Positions 1 through 9,034 are shown, counted from the stretch's first letter. The stretch: DNA of 42,193 bases from CAIVAT01 sp037131145 (GCA_037131145.1 JBAXRP010000010.1:1-42193); one strand, 5' to 3'. The notes: a model not told the origin generated them from the sequence alone. Numbers and translations: made by a program.

Positions 1-115
1 TTCGGGATTCTGTTGCAAAAACAATCTTTTCAATCTATAATCATGTCATCTCTTCGGGATTCTGTTGCAAAAACAATCTTTTCAATCTATAATCATGTCA
101 TCTCTTCAGGATTGG
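1..115 (-). repeat. Tandem 52-bp repeat array, reverse-oriented, cut by the window edge
   Basis: Two full 52-bp units plus the start of a third are visible (unit starts at 1, 53 and 105). Each carries a core which on the minus strand reads AATCCCGAAGGGATGACAT followed by GATTATAGAT, then a linker rich in A and T. The core contains a small palindrome (ATCCC-TTC-GGGAT). Adjacent units are almost identical, so this is a tandem array and not repeats with unique spacers. The same unit recurs at 3883-4014. Confidence 0.85.
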
Positions 116-127
116 TAACTTCGTATT

Positions 128-201
128 AAACCCCGAAGGGGTGATATTATTATAGAAAGAATTATAAAACCCGCTATGAACCCCGAAGGGGTGAAATTAT
201 T
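128..201 (+). repeat. Tandem 50-bp repeat array, forward-oriented partner
   Basis: Two copies of CCCCGAAGGGGTGA begin at 131 and 181, exactly 50 bp apart, separated by a linker that contains ATTATAGAA. The core matches the reverse complement of the array at 1-115, so the two arrays face each other and could pair as a long imperfect inverted repeat. The linker differs from that of the 52-bp units, which makes this a second subfamily. Region 202-285, up to the end of the HdrA-like gene, shows nothing recognisable. Confidence 0.8.
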
Positions 202-285
202 CTTAATAATACGTGCTATTTCCAAACTTATTGACAACTTGACCCAAGCAGAAAAGCAGCTTTGGAATTTATTAAAATGTATGAT

Positions 286-1317
286 TCATCCTGTTTTTAG
301 TGTAATCAGATATTTTCCCACCTGCTGCGCTGTCGCTCTCGCATCGGCAATGGTATTCACAATACAGGCTGGTCCTTTTAAGGCGCCGGTGACAAAGACG
401 CCCGGAATATCTGTATTGTTATCGAGAAAATGTTCATCGGCAGAGGCGACAAAACCATCCTGTCCGGTTTTCAGTGCGAGGATTTTAACGATCTCATCGG
501 TTCCTGCAGATGGGGTGAATCCAACAAGGAGAACCACAAGATCAACAGTCATTTTAAGCGGCTTTCCGGTCAGGGTATCTTCTGTTTTTATTATAAGTGA
601 ATGATCAGGGTTTTCCGCACATTCCGAAAGTCGCCCGCGGATGAAATTCACGCCCCATTTCTGCTGAGCTTCATAGTAGAGCTCTTCAAAATTCCGGTCG
701 TACATCCGCAGATCCATGTAAAACGAGAATACTTCACAGTGAGGAAGGATTTCCCTGATTTCGATGGCTTGTTTTACTCCCGTAACGCAGCATACTTTTG
801 AACAATAAAGATTTCCGACCTTCTCGTCCCGGCTGCCGACACAATGAATGAATGCGACCCTTTCAGGAGTTTTACCGCTTTTTGTTGTGATTGCCGCGCC
901 CGATTTAAAGATTGATTCCAGTTCGGCTGAAGTGATTACATTATCATATATTCCATAACCATATTCCTCCTTTTTTGCAGCGTTGAACAACTGAAAACCC
1001 GTTGACAGGATCAGGCAAGCTGCATCAATTTCGTCATGGTTGGCAAGAATAACTTTAAACCCGTTCTGTACGCGGACTATTGAAGATACTGAAACTCCGC
1101 GCCGGATGTCAACCTGTTCGCTAATGTTGGCGTCGAGAAAATCCATGACTTCCGATCCATGCCGGCGGCTTGGAAAAAGCCTGTCCCAGTTTCTTACATG
1201 TCCGCCGGTTTGAGACTCTTTTTCAATAATAACAACCTTGATATTTTGTTCTGCCAGAGCTCCTGCCACTGTTAGCCCTGCCACGCCGGCGCCAATGACG
1301 ACTACCTGTTTATTCAT
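286..1317 (-). CDS. hdrA: HdrA-like FAD-dependent oxidoreductase subunit (short form)
   Basis: 343 aa. The N-terminus has a dinucleotide-binding loop (VVVIGAGVAGLTVAGALAE, residues 5-23), and the HdrA signature Cys set sits at HCVGSRD (C159) and YCSKVCC (C172, C176, C177). The C-terminal part has the usual second FAD contact (DIPGVFVTGALKGP, 303-316). It lacks the N-terminal extension and the ferredoxin-like 4Fe-4S modules of methanogen HdrA, so it is the compact core type, comparable in size to HdrA-like subunits of Qmo and sHdr-type complexes. The start at 1317 is preferred to a longer frame that runs back through hdrB. It overlaps the hdrB stop by 8 bp, implying translational coupling. The likely role is a flavin electron-transfer subunit working with HdrBC; the physiological substrate is unknown. 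Confidence 0.85.
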   Translation of the reverse strand: MNKQVVVIGAGVAGLTVAGALAEQNIKVVIIEKESQTGGHVRNWDRLFPSRRHGSEVMDFLDANISEQVDIRRGVSVSSIVRVQNGFKVILANHDEIDAACLILSTGFQLFNAAKKEEYGYGIYDNVITSAELESIFKSGAAITTKSGKTPERVAFIHCVGSRDEKVGNLYCSKVCCVTGVKQAIEIREILPHCEVFSFYMDLRMYDRNFEELYYEAQQKWGVNFIRGRLSECAENPDHSLIIKTEDTLTGKPLKMTVDLVVLLVGFTPSAGTDEIVKILALKTGQDGFVASADEHFLDNNTDIPGVFVTGALKGPACIVNTIADARATAQQVGKYLITLKTG

Positions 1318-2389
1318 GCTGGTAAAATTTGAGAAATGATGGCGATTCAGGTTGTCCCATACTTTTTCCGTCAATGGTCTGGAATTTTCGTTGCGAATCA
1401 TAAGGAATACCAATTTTATCAAGCAAAGGTTCAACCGGAACCTGATGCACCTGCATACCAAGATCCCAGGGATCATATCCAAGTAACATACCTGCCAGTT
1501 CCTCGTAGGTAAGAACGGGAATTCCAAGCCCCTTCTCTCCATAAGTGATTCCTTCCATTTCGCTGAGCGCGTACTGCCAACGGTCGAGGAACATCGGACA
1601 TCCAGGGCAGTTGGTGAGTATGAAATCGGGTTTATACGGCGCCATGGATTCAAATTTCTTTTTGGAGCAGGCAATCGAATATCCGCGGTTTGCCTGAACC
1701 AAATATTGCCTGAAGCCAAATCCGCAGCAATGGCGACGTTCAGGGTAGTCAATTACTTCTCCTCCCCATTCTTCTATCATTCCGATCAAAACATATGGAT
1801 ATTCGGCGCCGCCAACACCCTTATTGGGAAACATTTTTGAATAGTGACATCCAATATGTTCCACTACCTGCAATGGTTTTCCGGTGTTTCTGTTGATAAG
1901 CCTGAATTTGCCGGCGACGCCAATTTCTTTTCTGAATTTAAAAATCACATCGCTTGCATGAGATAGATTTGCAGGTTTGATAAATGTTCGCCCGGTAGCT
2001 TTAATCAGATGTTCCCGGATACGCTCCTCCACCTCCGGGAAATGCGCCCAGGTTTCCAGTATCTCGGCGTAAAGCCCAAAAGAGGTTATACAGGAGGTGG
2101 TGAAATTTTCGTAACCCGATTCTGTCATCAGAGCAAACTGGCGCGCCACCATAGTCATGGCGGTTTCAAAAGGAACAACGTCGGTGTGGTATCCAATTCC
2201 CGAACAGGTTGTATGCGCTGCATTTTCAAACACCTCTTTATTCAATTCCTCCTTCATAATACGAAGAAATGTCTTTTCCGATCCTGGAAAGAAATTCTGC
2301 CTGACACAACTTCTTACATAAAAGAAACGGTCGCCCGCAATCTCTTTTTGGTAAGACGCCCAAATATTTCGTTTTCCTTCGATGTTCAT
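1310..2389 (-). CDS. hdrB: HdrB-like subunit (CCG-domain protein)
   Basis: 359 aa with two CCG-type halves. The C-terminal half is canonical: C181, the C221-C222 pair, C261 and C264 (CX39CCX38CX2C), the arrangement that binds the catalytic iron-sulfur cluster in HdrB. The N-terminal half is reduced: it keeps C28, C62 and C100, but the double Cys has become TC and the last Cys is Ser103. HdrB subunits normally carry the disulfide-reducing site. Here one of the two CCG clusters is probably missing or altered. The start overlaps the hdrC stop by 4 bp (ATGA). Clearly a member of the family; its substrate cannot be inferred from sequence. Confidence 0.85.
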   Translation of the reverse strand: MNIEGKRNIWASYQKEIAGDRFFYVRSCVRQNFFPGSEKTFLRIMKEELNKEVFENAAHTTCSGIGYHTDVVPFETAMTMVARQFALMTESGYENFTTSCITSFGLYAEILETWAHFPEVEERIREHLIKATGRTFIKPANLSHASDVIFKFRKEIGVAGKFRLINRNTGKPLQVVEHIGCHYSKMFPNKGVGGAEYPYVLIGMIEEWGGEVIDYPERRHCCGFGFRQYLVQANRGYSIACSKKKFESMAPYKPDFILTNCPGCPMFLDRWQYALSEMEGITYGEKGLGIPVLTYEELAGMLLGYDPWDLGMQVHQVPVEPLLDKIGIPYDSQRKFQTIDGKSMGQPESPSFLKFYQHE

Positions 2390-3099
2390 GATTCTTTTGT
2401 GTGATCCTTTTCGTTGGAGGTGTAAATATGTCTTATGTAGTCGTTGTTGAGAGTTTCATTAAGTCCGAGTTTCATCTCACGGGCTTTCACTGCGGAAAAT
2501 TCTTCGATTTTTCTGAATCGCTCAGTCGCGCCTGTTTCATCAAATATTCGTTGAATTTCATCCAGGTCTTCCTGCGGAATTTTCCTGAGTATTCCGGGAC
2601 CTGTTTTCATATAGTTTGCCCCGAGTCGCTCCATTACCTCGGTTATGTGTTGGTGTTCCCATTCCCAGATGGGTCCTTGTTCGGGATGCATTTCAGGCAA
2701 TATTTGCGAAGGATATAGGCAATAACCATATTTAAGGATCCACTCGCCAACAGTTCTTTTTATTGCCAATTGCTGTCGTCCTTTTTCCGATTCAGTAAAA
2801 TATCCCAGTTCCTGCGATAGCGAGCGCAGAACGGTGATCAGCAGCCCTGGCGCATTTCCCCGGGGACAACGCGTAACGCACGACATACATTCGCCGCAGT
2901 ACCAGATGGTTTCACTTTTCAGGAGCTCCTCAATCTGGCTATCGTCGCGGTTCTGTAAAATGTCAACAATTTTGCGCGGCTGATAATTGTAAAATTCCGC
3001 CGCCGGACATATAGCTGTGCATGTTCCGCAATTTAGACAAGCCTTCAGCCCTTCAACAAAACGAACATCTTCAGCAAGTTTTTCGTATAGTTTACCCAT
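2386..3099 (-). CDS. hdrC: HdrC-like ferredoxin-type subunit (2x[4Fe-4S])
   Basis: 237 aa. Two classical cluster motifs are visible: CLNCGTCTAICP (C21, C24, C27, C31) and CGECMSCVTRCP (C68, C71, C74, C78), as expected for the electron-carrier subunit feeding HdrB. The C-terminal ~140 residues are helical and charged, longer than a minimal HdrC but common in bacterial homologues. It lies 2 bp after the DUF4159 gene and overlaps hdrB by 4 bp, so the four genes form one transcription unit read leftward. There is no obvious membrane anchor, so the complex should be cytoplasmic. Confidence 0.88.
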   Translation of the reverse strand: MGKLYEKLAEDVRFVEGLKACLNCGTCTAICPAAEFYNYQPRKIVDILQNRDDSQIEELLKSETIWYCGECMSCVTRCPRGNAPGLLITVLRSLSQELGYFTESEKGRQQLAIKRTVGEWILKYGYCLYPSQILPEMHPEQGPIWEWEHQHITEVMERLGANYMKTGPGILRKIPQEDLDEIQRIFDETGATERFRKIEEFSAVKAREMKLGLNETLNNDYIRHIYTSNEKDHTKES

Positions 3100-3101
3100 T
3101 C

Positions 3102-3785
3102 TTATTTTGCCGTAAAAACATATTGAAGGATATTTGCGCCCATCTGTAACGCTTTTGTCCTTGTTGGCTCTGAATCTCCATGTACGCCCGGATCTTCCCA
3201 GCCATCTCCCAAATCACATTCATAAGTATAAAAAACGACCAGTCGTCCTTCGTAAATCAGCCCGAATCCCTGGGGCGCTTTGTTGTCGTGTTCATGAATC
3301 TTTGGCAGTCCTGTTTGAAAATTATATTTCTGATGGTAAACCGGATAGTCAAAAGCTAATTCAATCAGATCAAGTTCAGGAAAAAGACGTTTCAACTGCG
3401 GACGGATGAATTTATCGAGACCATAATTATCGTCAATGTGAAGAAATCCTCCGGCGATCAGGTAGTTCCTGAGATTCTGCAGCTCCTGATCCGAAAAGAT
3501 CACATTCCCGTGACCGGTCATGTGAATAAATGGATAATTCATTATCTCAGGGTTTCCTGCATCTACTGTGGCGATATCCTCACTGATGTTGGTGAGGAGG
3601 TTGCGATTGGCGAACTTTACCAGGTTTGGCAGCGATGTAGGATTTGCGTACCAGTCGCCGCCGCCGGCATACTTTAGCAAAGCGATTCGGAATGATGGCG
3701 GGTTGAAGGCGTTTGCAGCGATCAGACTTCCTGAGAATAAAGCTATCAGGAAAAAATGGAGCGCTTTATTATTTGTCATTTGCAT
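3102..3785 (-). CDS. DUF4159-domain exported protein
   Basis: 227 aa. An N-terminal signal peptide (hydrophobic run around residues 9-25, ending near AANA) precedes a DUF4159 domain: RIALLKYAGGGDWYANP near the start, PFIHMTGHG in the middle, GGFLHIDDNYG and a C-terminal YTYECDLGDGWEDP stretch. DUF4159 resembles a glutamine-amidotransferase/ThuA-like fold, but no catalytic function is established. It is the first gene of the hdr operon, 2 bp before hdrC, so it is co-expressed, yet it carries a signal peptide while the Hdr subunits appear cytoplasmic. Met3 is an equally good start. Confidence 0.75.
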   Translation of the reverse strand: MQMTNNKALHFFLIALFSGSLIAANAFNPPSFRIALLKYAGGGDWYANPTSLPNLVKFANRNLLTNISEDIATVDAGNPEIMNYPFIHMTGHGNVIFSDQELQNLRNYLIAGGFLHIDDNYGLDKFIRPQLKRLFPELDLIELAFDYPVYHQKYNFQTGLPKIHEHDNKAPQGFGLIYEGRLVVFYTYECDLGDGWEDPGVHGDSEPTRTKALQMGANILQYVFTAK

Positions 3786-3882
3786 TTACAATTAAGATTA
3801 CGTTGTACAAAATTGAAATTTCGCTTCTACGGAGCGGAAACTTTAAACAAGTTGATCGTTATTAAGGCTTATTAAATCTCTT

Positions 3883-4014
3883 TCTATAATCATGTCATCC
3901 CTTCTGGATTCTATTGCAAACCCAATCTTTTCAATCTATAATCATGTCATCCCTTTGGGATTCTGCTGCGAAACCAATCTTTTCAATCTATAATCATGTC
4001 ATCCCTTCGGGATT
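3883..4014 (-). repeat. Tandem 52-bp repeat array (3 units), reverse-oriented
   Basis: Three copies of TCTATAATCATGTCATCCC start at 3883, 3935 and 3987, exactly 52 bp apart, with variants CTTCTGG, CTTTGGG and CTTCGGG in the palindromic part. The linker TTGCAAACCCAATCTTTTCA matches that of the units at 1-104. It lies upstream of the DUF4159-hdr operon. Confidence 0.85.
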
Positions 4015-4066
4015 ATTTACTGATCAAATAAACCGTCGAAATTTTTTCTAAGCCATAGGACTGTAA

Positions 4067-4221
4067 GGATTATAGAATGAATTGTAAGCCCCTTCATAAA
4101 CCCCGAAGGGGTGACATGATTATAGAATGAATTGTAAGCCCCTTCATAAACCCCGAAGGGGTGATATGATTATAGAATGAATTGTAAGCCCCTTCATAAA
4201 CCCCGAAGGGGTGATATTATT
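4067..4221 (+). repeat. Tandem 50-bp repeat array (3 units), forward-oriented
   Basis: CCCCGAAGGGGTGA occurs at 4101, 4151 and 4201, exactly 50 bp apart, with the linker ATTATAGAATGAATTGTAAG between copies. The core is the reverse complement of the one at 3883-4014, giving a head-to-head composite with a ~50-bp spacer, like the one at 1-201. The remaining non-coding sequence of 3786-4330 shows no gene and no clear promoter. Confidence 0.85.
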
Positions 4222-4330
4222 CTTCTCAATTGCCACATGCAAATTCAAGTTGCTGATATACCAGAATTTATCCAAATGCTTAATATTATAACCAAATTTT
4301 GGCATGGACAAAAATTTCAAAATTACACAA

Positions 4331-7300
4331 TTAATTCAGCTTTTTGATCAAGGCGCCCCAATTCTTGTCAACTTCAAAAAAGTGTTTCATGTAGTAGTTT
4401 CCAAAAAGAAAATGAGCCCTGACCACTTCCACTCCCTGTGCCGACATACTTGCAAAGAACTTTTCGAGCATGCCCGATGCGATTCCTTTCCCCTGAAGGG
4501 CTGAAGTTACAACAATACCGTCGAGCAGAATATTGTGATCTTCAATATAGCGATAGGTGATACCGCCCACAATCTTTTCGTGTTCATCGGTTAGTACATA
4601 CTGATGGTCGTAATCGGAGATCTCTTTCGGATATTTCTCGCGAAAGAAAAGCTGATAAAGTTGTCCCGTTTCACGAGCCTCCACAGGTTCTCTCAAAGTA
4701 TAACGCTGCCCGGTTTTATCATGGAAAGTAAAGCGTACAACAACATGTTCCTGTTTATTGTCGCCAATTTTCAGAAAGTCAATACCCATTTCTCCCTGAA
4801 GGCGCGGAAAAACCATTCGGCTAAATACTAACTTCATTTCCGGATTCACAATTTCTGCCTGTAAATCGGAAAGCTCAGTCAATTGGATAGCCAAACCGCC
4901 TTTCATATCTTTCATTTTCGAGAGGAGCTGGTCAAATGTCTCCTGGATTGTGTTTCCGGTATCGGAGAAAAATGTATGCCGGTATAAGAAATAGCGGGTC
5001 AATTCCGAATGTTGTTGCAATTTATAAAGTTCAAAAAGCTCCAGGATGGTGTGTTCTTTTGCAGCATTTGTGGTAAGCGGATTCATTCTGTACCACTCCT
5101 GATATTGATCAATCGCGCTGAAAAGCGCCAACGGCAGATAGAATCTGTTCAATGTTCGTTCAAGGTACTCTTCAATATGTTCGTGCAGGTTAGTATCGTC
5201 AAAGCAATTCAGGTTGCGAAGATTGAGGTCAATGTCCAATTGCTTCAGGAAAACAGTTGCCTTTTCTTTCCCAAGCGATTCAATGCAGGCGTCGAAAATC
5301 CAGAAGATTCTGAGTTGTTTACGGCACCAGGGATAGACCGAAGCCGTGCGGCAATAAAAATCGCGAAGCATTGGTTCGATAAGCGACAACGTATTTTTAT
5401 ACTCCGACCAGCCGGCAAGAGACAATATAACCGCGCTATCGCGAAAATCCATCTCAGGAATAACAATATTTGCGGGCGAAATGGCGCCGGGAACAATCAA
5501 CCGCCCGCTGTGTTCCCATGCTGTAAATATAACCGCGAATGATTTGATAAAGATTTTTTTCCAGGCATTATTTCTGATTAACCCCGAGGAGCGGTGAATT
5601 TCACTAAGTTCCCTGATTTTATCCCAGGCTGTAAGACCATCAATATATTGGGTTGTTAGAACTCCGAGATTGGGGCGACTGCTTCCGAGCATCGGCGCAA
5701 CTGCCGGTCCAAAAGGGAAGCCTGCCAGTGAAGCCAGCCAGTAAAAAGTTTCGGGACGACCTTTGAAAGCAGGATCTTCGCTCATCACCATGTGTAAATC
5801 AAAATGTTTTCCAGATGTGGTGTTGATTGAAAGCCGGTAATGTTTAAATTCCTTAAAAGCAAGTAACCGCATTATCCAAATTCCCTTTTCAGGAACCTCG
5901 TCAAGGCTGAAATTCCATTCATTGAAAGTAAGAATAACGCTTTCATTCAGAAAAGTAGATGAGCGGAAAATTTCAGTAATACTAAATTTTTCTGATTCTG
6001 AAATACCATTCTCAAAAACCAGTCTTGATTTCCATAATTTTAAAGGTTGTTTTGCCGTATTTGCTTCAATGGCTTTTTCAAAATAATTCGCAAGGTTGTA
6101 AAAATAACTTTCAGCCAATCCTGAAAGAAATGGATCTTGTTTGTGAAGTATCCATCTTGATAGTTCAGCTCTTACCGGAACGTAGAACTCAAGATGAAGC
6201 CTCGCAAATTTGTGAAGCAATCCGATAACATCGGCAAAAGCATTGCGCTGCCTTTTTCCGGCAGGCCATTTTAAATGAGTACGATACCAATATAGCCTTT
6301 GCTTTAGAGCATCCAGCCGGTGTTTGCCAAAATTTCCCGAAGCGATTTTTTGAATTGACGCCTCATTCAAAAAGGTTAATCCAGACTCGATGAAGGTCGG
6401 CATAGATTGGATATCTTCAGGATTTGGAGCTTTCAGCAATATCAGCCGGTATGCTAAACATCTAATCTCCTCATCGGGATGAAAAGCTAAGGCTTCAATT
6501 CGGTATCTGAGGGTAATCGCAAGCCGGGGATCCGCGCCTGACAAAGAGCCGGTCAAATCTTCAAGCGCGTGCGAGGCAACATTGAAATCGCTGAAAAAGG
6601 CTTTGAATAACAGGTTGTTGATTTGAATTAACTGCTGATTCCGGATTGAGTGGATTACCGGGAAATCATTTTCATCCATCCGGATAAACCGCACTATTCC
6701 TATGGAAGGCGAGATATTGCCCAATGGAACATCCCAGCCCTCCTTAACCGGACAAAATGCAACAAGAGATGGATTGCCAATCCATATTTTCGGTTGCCGG
6801 GTAAGTATTCCAAGGTCAATCTGATTGGAAGAAATCTGATATTTCATATTCCCAATCTGATAATTATCATCCTTGATTTTCCTGATGATCAGCGAAGATT
6901 TGCTGATTTTATTGATAAGCGTATTCTGCTCATATTTCAGGTCGGTTTCGAGAATGCCGAGATCCCTGAAAAACCATTTTGGAATGAGGATTGAAAACGA
7001 TCCGGCAGAAATCACAGCTACCTTGCTTTGATAAAGCGTATCAATGATATCCTTAAAACTGTTTTCGATGGCTTTTCTGTTAAACGAACCTTTGGGCGTT
7101 AGTTCGCCCTTTTCGGAGCTGAATTCCCGGTTGAGTACGGAAAAGTTAATAACACGTTCATAAGGAGCTACATCTGAATTTGCTGCCATTACAATCTGAT
7201 GGAAGTATTCGTTCAGATTTTCTTCATCGAGTGAAAGGAAAAGAGGGTCGTTGCGGTCGGGTACGATAAGCAGCACATTATAGGGACGATTATCGCCAAC

Positions 7301-8920
7301 AAGAAACACGCTTTGAATACCGGGGACGTTGTAGAATTTTTTTTCGATTGTTTGCGGGGCAACGGTTTGACCGCGGTTGTTTTTATAGATATCTTTTACG
7401 CGGTCAATGATTTCAAAATACCCGTCGGGTGTAATTTTAAATACATCCCCCGTTTTCATCCAATAATCTATATCCGACGAAACCGGATACGGAATTATCT
7501 CGTCGGGACCAGCATTTTCAAGGTATCTTCCAACATAGTGACCGCTCAGCTCAAGTTCCGATTCTGCGGTTAACCTGGTCATAATGCCGGGCAAAGGAAT
7601 ACCCACTGAAGAGTCTTTATATCCTCCCGGCGGCGTCATTGTGATTCCGCCGGTAGCTTCCGTCATTCCAAATCCGCTATTCAGATGAATTCCATACTGA
7701 TTGAAAAAACGAAAAACATTCGGATCAAGATATCCTGCAGCCGACAAACCCCAATGGAGGTTTGAGCCGACAACATTTCTTACCGCCTCGCTCCTGAGTT
7801 CTTCGTTTTCAATCCCCGCGATAGTCTCCTGACAGCGTTCATAAAGATCCTGCCAACGCAAGGGAATACTGATAAAACCGGTAGGATTAACCTTGTGGAA
7901 TAGCGATAACAGCGTTTCCGATGAGGTATTTCCTGCAAAAATGTAAGTTCCGCTCCAGAAAATCACGCCGGTCATTTCGAGATATCTGCCAAAGGTGTGA
8001 AAAAGCGGAAGATAGCAAAGAAAAGTCTCATTTCCAACTTCGGGCAAAGCCGCTGCGCGGGCAAACCTTTTCGACACAATATTATATAAGGAGAACGAAA
8101 CGCCTTTTGGCAAACCGGCGCTTCCCGATGTGAACATCGTAGTGGCAACCTGGTTGTTCTGTTTCATAATGTGTTGCCCAAGAAGCGTGTCAATGTAAGA
8201 ACGGGTAAAATTTTTGCAAACCTCGACTATGTATGGTATGTTTTGATTTTTTTGTGAAACAGGCTGAAGCGACAGGATGGAGAATTTCACTTTCGTTTTT
8301 TCTCTGACATTCAACAGCGCTGTAAGCCGATCTTCATTATCTGCAAGTGCAATATTGATTTGAAGTTCATTAAAAATTGTGATAAGAATTTCCTGTTTGA
8401 AGTGTGGGCTCAAGGGTGTATCATAAATGTCGAACATCAGGCATGCCAGGTCGGCGCACGCCCCTTCAAAGCAATTTTCAGTATAAATGGCAACCCTGGG
8501 CGAGGAACCTGCTATCTGGTAAAACAGCGTGGCAATTTCACGAAGATGTCGGTTAATCTGGTCATAAGTCCAGTCAACTTCTAAGGATGATGACAAATCG
8601 CGGAACATCGTTTGATGTGGATGCTCAGCTACCCGTTGTTCCATCATATCCCGGAGATTATAATTGGTAATCTGAAGTATTTTAAAGACAATTTCGGTCC
8701 ATTTTTTCCTGACGTCATAATCCCCAAGAGCCATCAAAAAATGAGATTTACGGGTTATATCAAGAAACCGGAACCAGGCTGAGCGGTTAGAATTTTCTCC
8801 ATCGTTTTCAGAAACCGTCTGTTCGGCTTCTGCGAGTATCTTTAATGGAATTTCTGACCTGTTAATCCTGGATTTGCTGGAATTTTGCCATTCATCGAGG
8901 AGTAATTCAAGTTGTAACAT
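4331..8920 (-). CDS. Giant fusion: AMP-forming acyl ligase - middle region - GNAT acetyltransferase
   Basis: 1529 aa. Residues ~90-630 form an adenylate-forming ligase: P-loop TSGSAGLPKG (264-273), GFGMTEATG (416-424), KTGD (489-492) and DRVKD (506-510), closest in style to long-chain acyl-CoA synthetases. The C-terminal hinge reads LTPKGSFNRKAIE; in register with the common TPTLK motif, the catalytic Lys position is Ser612, with K610 and K616 nearby. Residues ~710-1340 are not recognised; VPGAISPANIVI (1143-1154) resembles a kinase catalytic loop with its Asp replaced. Residues ~1390-1529 are a GNAT fold, with the acetyl-CoA loop QGKGIASGML (1476-1485). It is monocistronic and divergent from aconitase. 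Activation of a carboxylic acid coupled to acyl transfer is a plausible role; the substrate is unknown. It is far longer than single-domain ligases (~500-650 aa). Confidence 0.8.
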   Translation of the reverse strand: MLQLELLLDEWQNSSKSRINRSEIPLKILAEAEQTVSENDGENSNRSAWFRFLDITRKSHFLMALGDYDVRKKWTEIVFKILQITNYNLRDMMEQRVAEHPHQTMFRDLSSSLEVDWTYDQINRHLREIATLFYQIAGSSPRVAIYTENCFEGACADLACLMFDIYDTPLSPHFKQEILITIFNELQINIALADNEDRLTALLNVREKTKVKFSILSLQPVSQKNQNIPYIVEVCKNFTRSYIDTLLGQHIMKQNNQVATTMFTSGSAGLPKGVSFSLYNIVSKRFARAAALPEVGNETFLCYLPLFHTFGRYLEMTGVIFWSGTYIFAGNTSSETLLSLFHKVNPTGFISIPLRWQDLYERCQETIAGIENEELRSEAVRNVVGSNLHWGLSAAGYLDPNVFRFFNQYGIHLNSGFGMTEATGGITMTPPGGYKDSSVGIPLPGIMTRLTAESELELSGHYVGRYLENAGPDEIIPYPVSSDIDYWMKTGDVFKITPDGYFEIIDRVKDIYKNNRGQTVAPQTIEKKFYNVPGIQSVFLVGDNRPYNVLLIVPDRNDPLFLSLDEENLNEYFHQIVMAANSDVAPYERVINFSVLNREFSSEKGELTPKGSFNRKAIENSFKDIIDTLYQSKVAVISAGSFSILIPKWFFRDLGILETDLKYEQNTLINKISKSSLIIRKIKDDNYQIGNMKYQISSNQIDLGILTRQPKIWIGNPSLVAFCPVKEGWDVPLGNISPSIGIVRFIRMDENDFPVIHSIRNQQLIQINNLLFKAFFSDFNVASHALEDLTGSLSGADPRLAITLRYRIEALAFHPDEEIRCLAYRLILLKAPNPEDIQSMPTFIESGLTFLNEASIQKIASGNFGKHRLDALKQRLYWYRTHLKWPAGKRQRNAFADVIGLLHKFARLHLEFYVPVRAELSRWILHKQDPFLSGLAESYFYNLANYFEKAIEANTAKQPLKLWKSRLVFENGISESEKFSITEIFRSSTFLNESVILTFNEWNFSLDEVPEKGIWIMRLLAFKEFKHYRLSINTTSGKHFDLHMVMSEDPAFKGRPETFYWLASLAGFPFGPAVAPMLGSSRPNLGVLTTQYIDGLTAWDKIRELSEIHRSSGLIRNNAWKKIFIKSFAVIFTAWEHSGRLIVPGAISPANIVIPEMDFRDSAVILSLAGWSEYKNTLSLIEPMLRDFYCRTASVYPWCRKQLRIFWIFDACIESLGKEKATVFLKQLDIDLNLRNLNCFDDTNLHEHIEEYLERTLNRFYLPLALFSAIDQYQEWYRMNPLTTNAAKEHTILELFELYKLQQHSELTRYFLYRHTFFSDTGNTIQETFDQLLSKMKDMKGGLAIQLTELSDLQAEIVNPEMKLVFSRMVFPRLQGEMGIDFLKIGDNKQEHVVVRFTFHDKTGQRYTLREPVEARETGQLYQLFFREKYPKEISDYDHQYVLTDEHEKIVGGITYRYIEDHNILLDGIVVTSALQGKGIASGMLEKFFASMSAQGVEVVRAHFLFGNYYMKHFFEVDKNWGALIKKLN

Positions 8921-9034
8921 GCTTTGAATAGTTATAAGTGTAAAATTTTTATAAAATTATAACGTTATTCTTGATAATCTTTATACTTTTAAACTTCTAA
9001 TTCTTTAATTTGTTGTTATATTAACAATTTTATT
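8921..9034. promoter_or_regulatory. AT-rich divergent intergenic region
   Basis: 114 bp separate the leftward giant ligase gene from the rightward aconitase gene, so promoters for both should lie here. The sequence is very AT-rich. A near-match to the Bacteroidota -7 element (TAATTTG, 9006-9012) sits before aconitase, but no TTG was found at the right distance, so no exact promoter is called. Confidence 0.4.

Noticed and set aside
1318..1752. N-terminal extension of the HdrA-like protein
   Set aside because: The extra residues are an out-of-frame reading of hdrB; the flavoprotein begins with MNKQVVVIGAG at 1317.
1..4221. Arrays of 50-52-bp units as CRISPR loci
   Set aside because: The whole unit including the linker is repeated almost exactly, so there are no unique spacers, and no cas genes are present.
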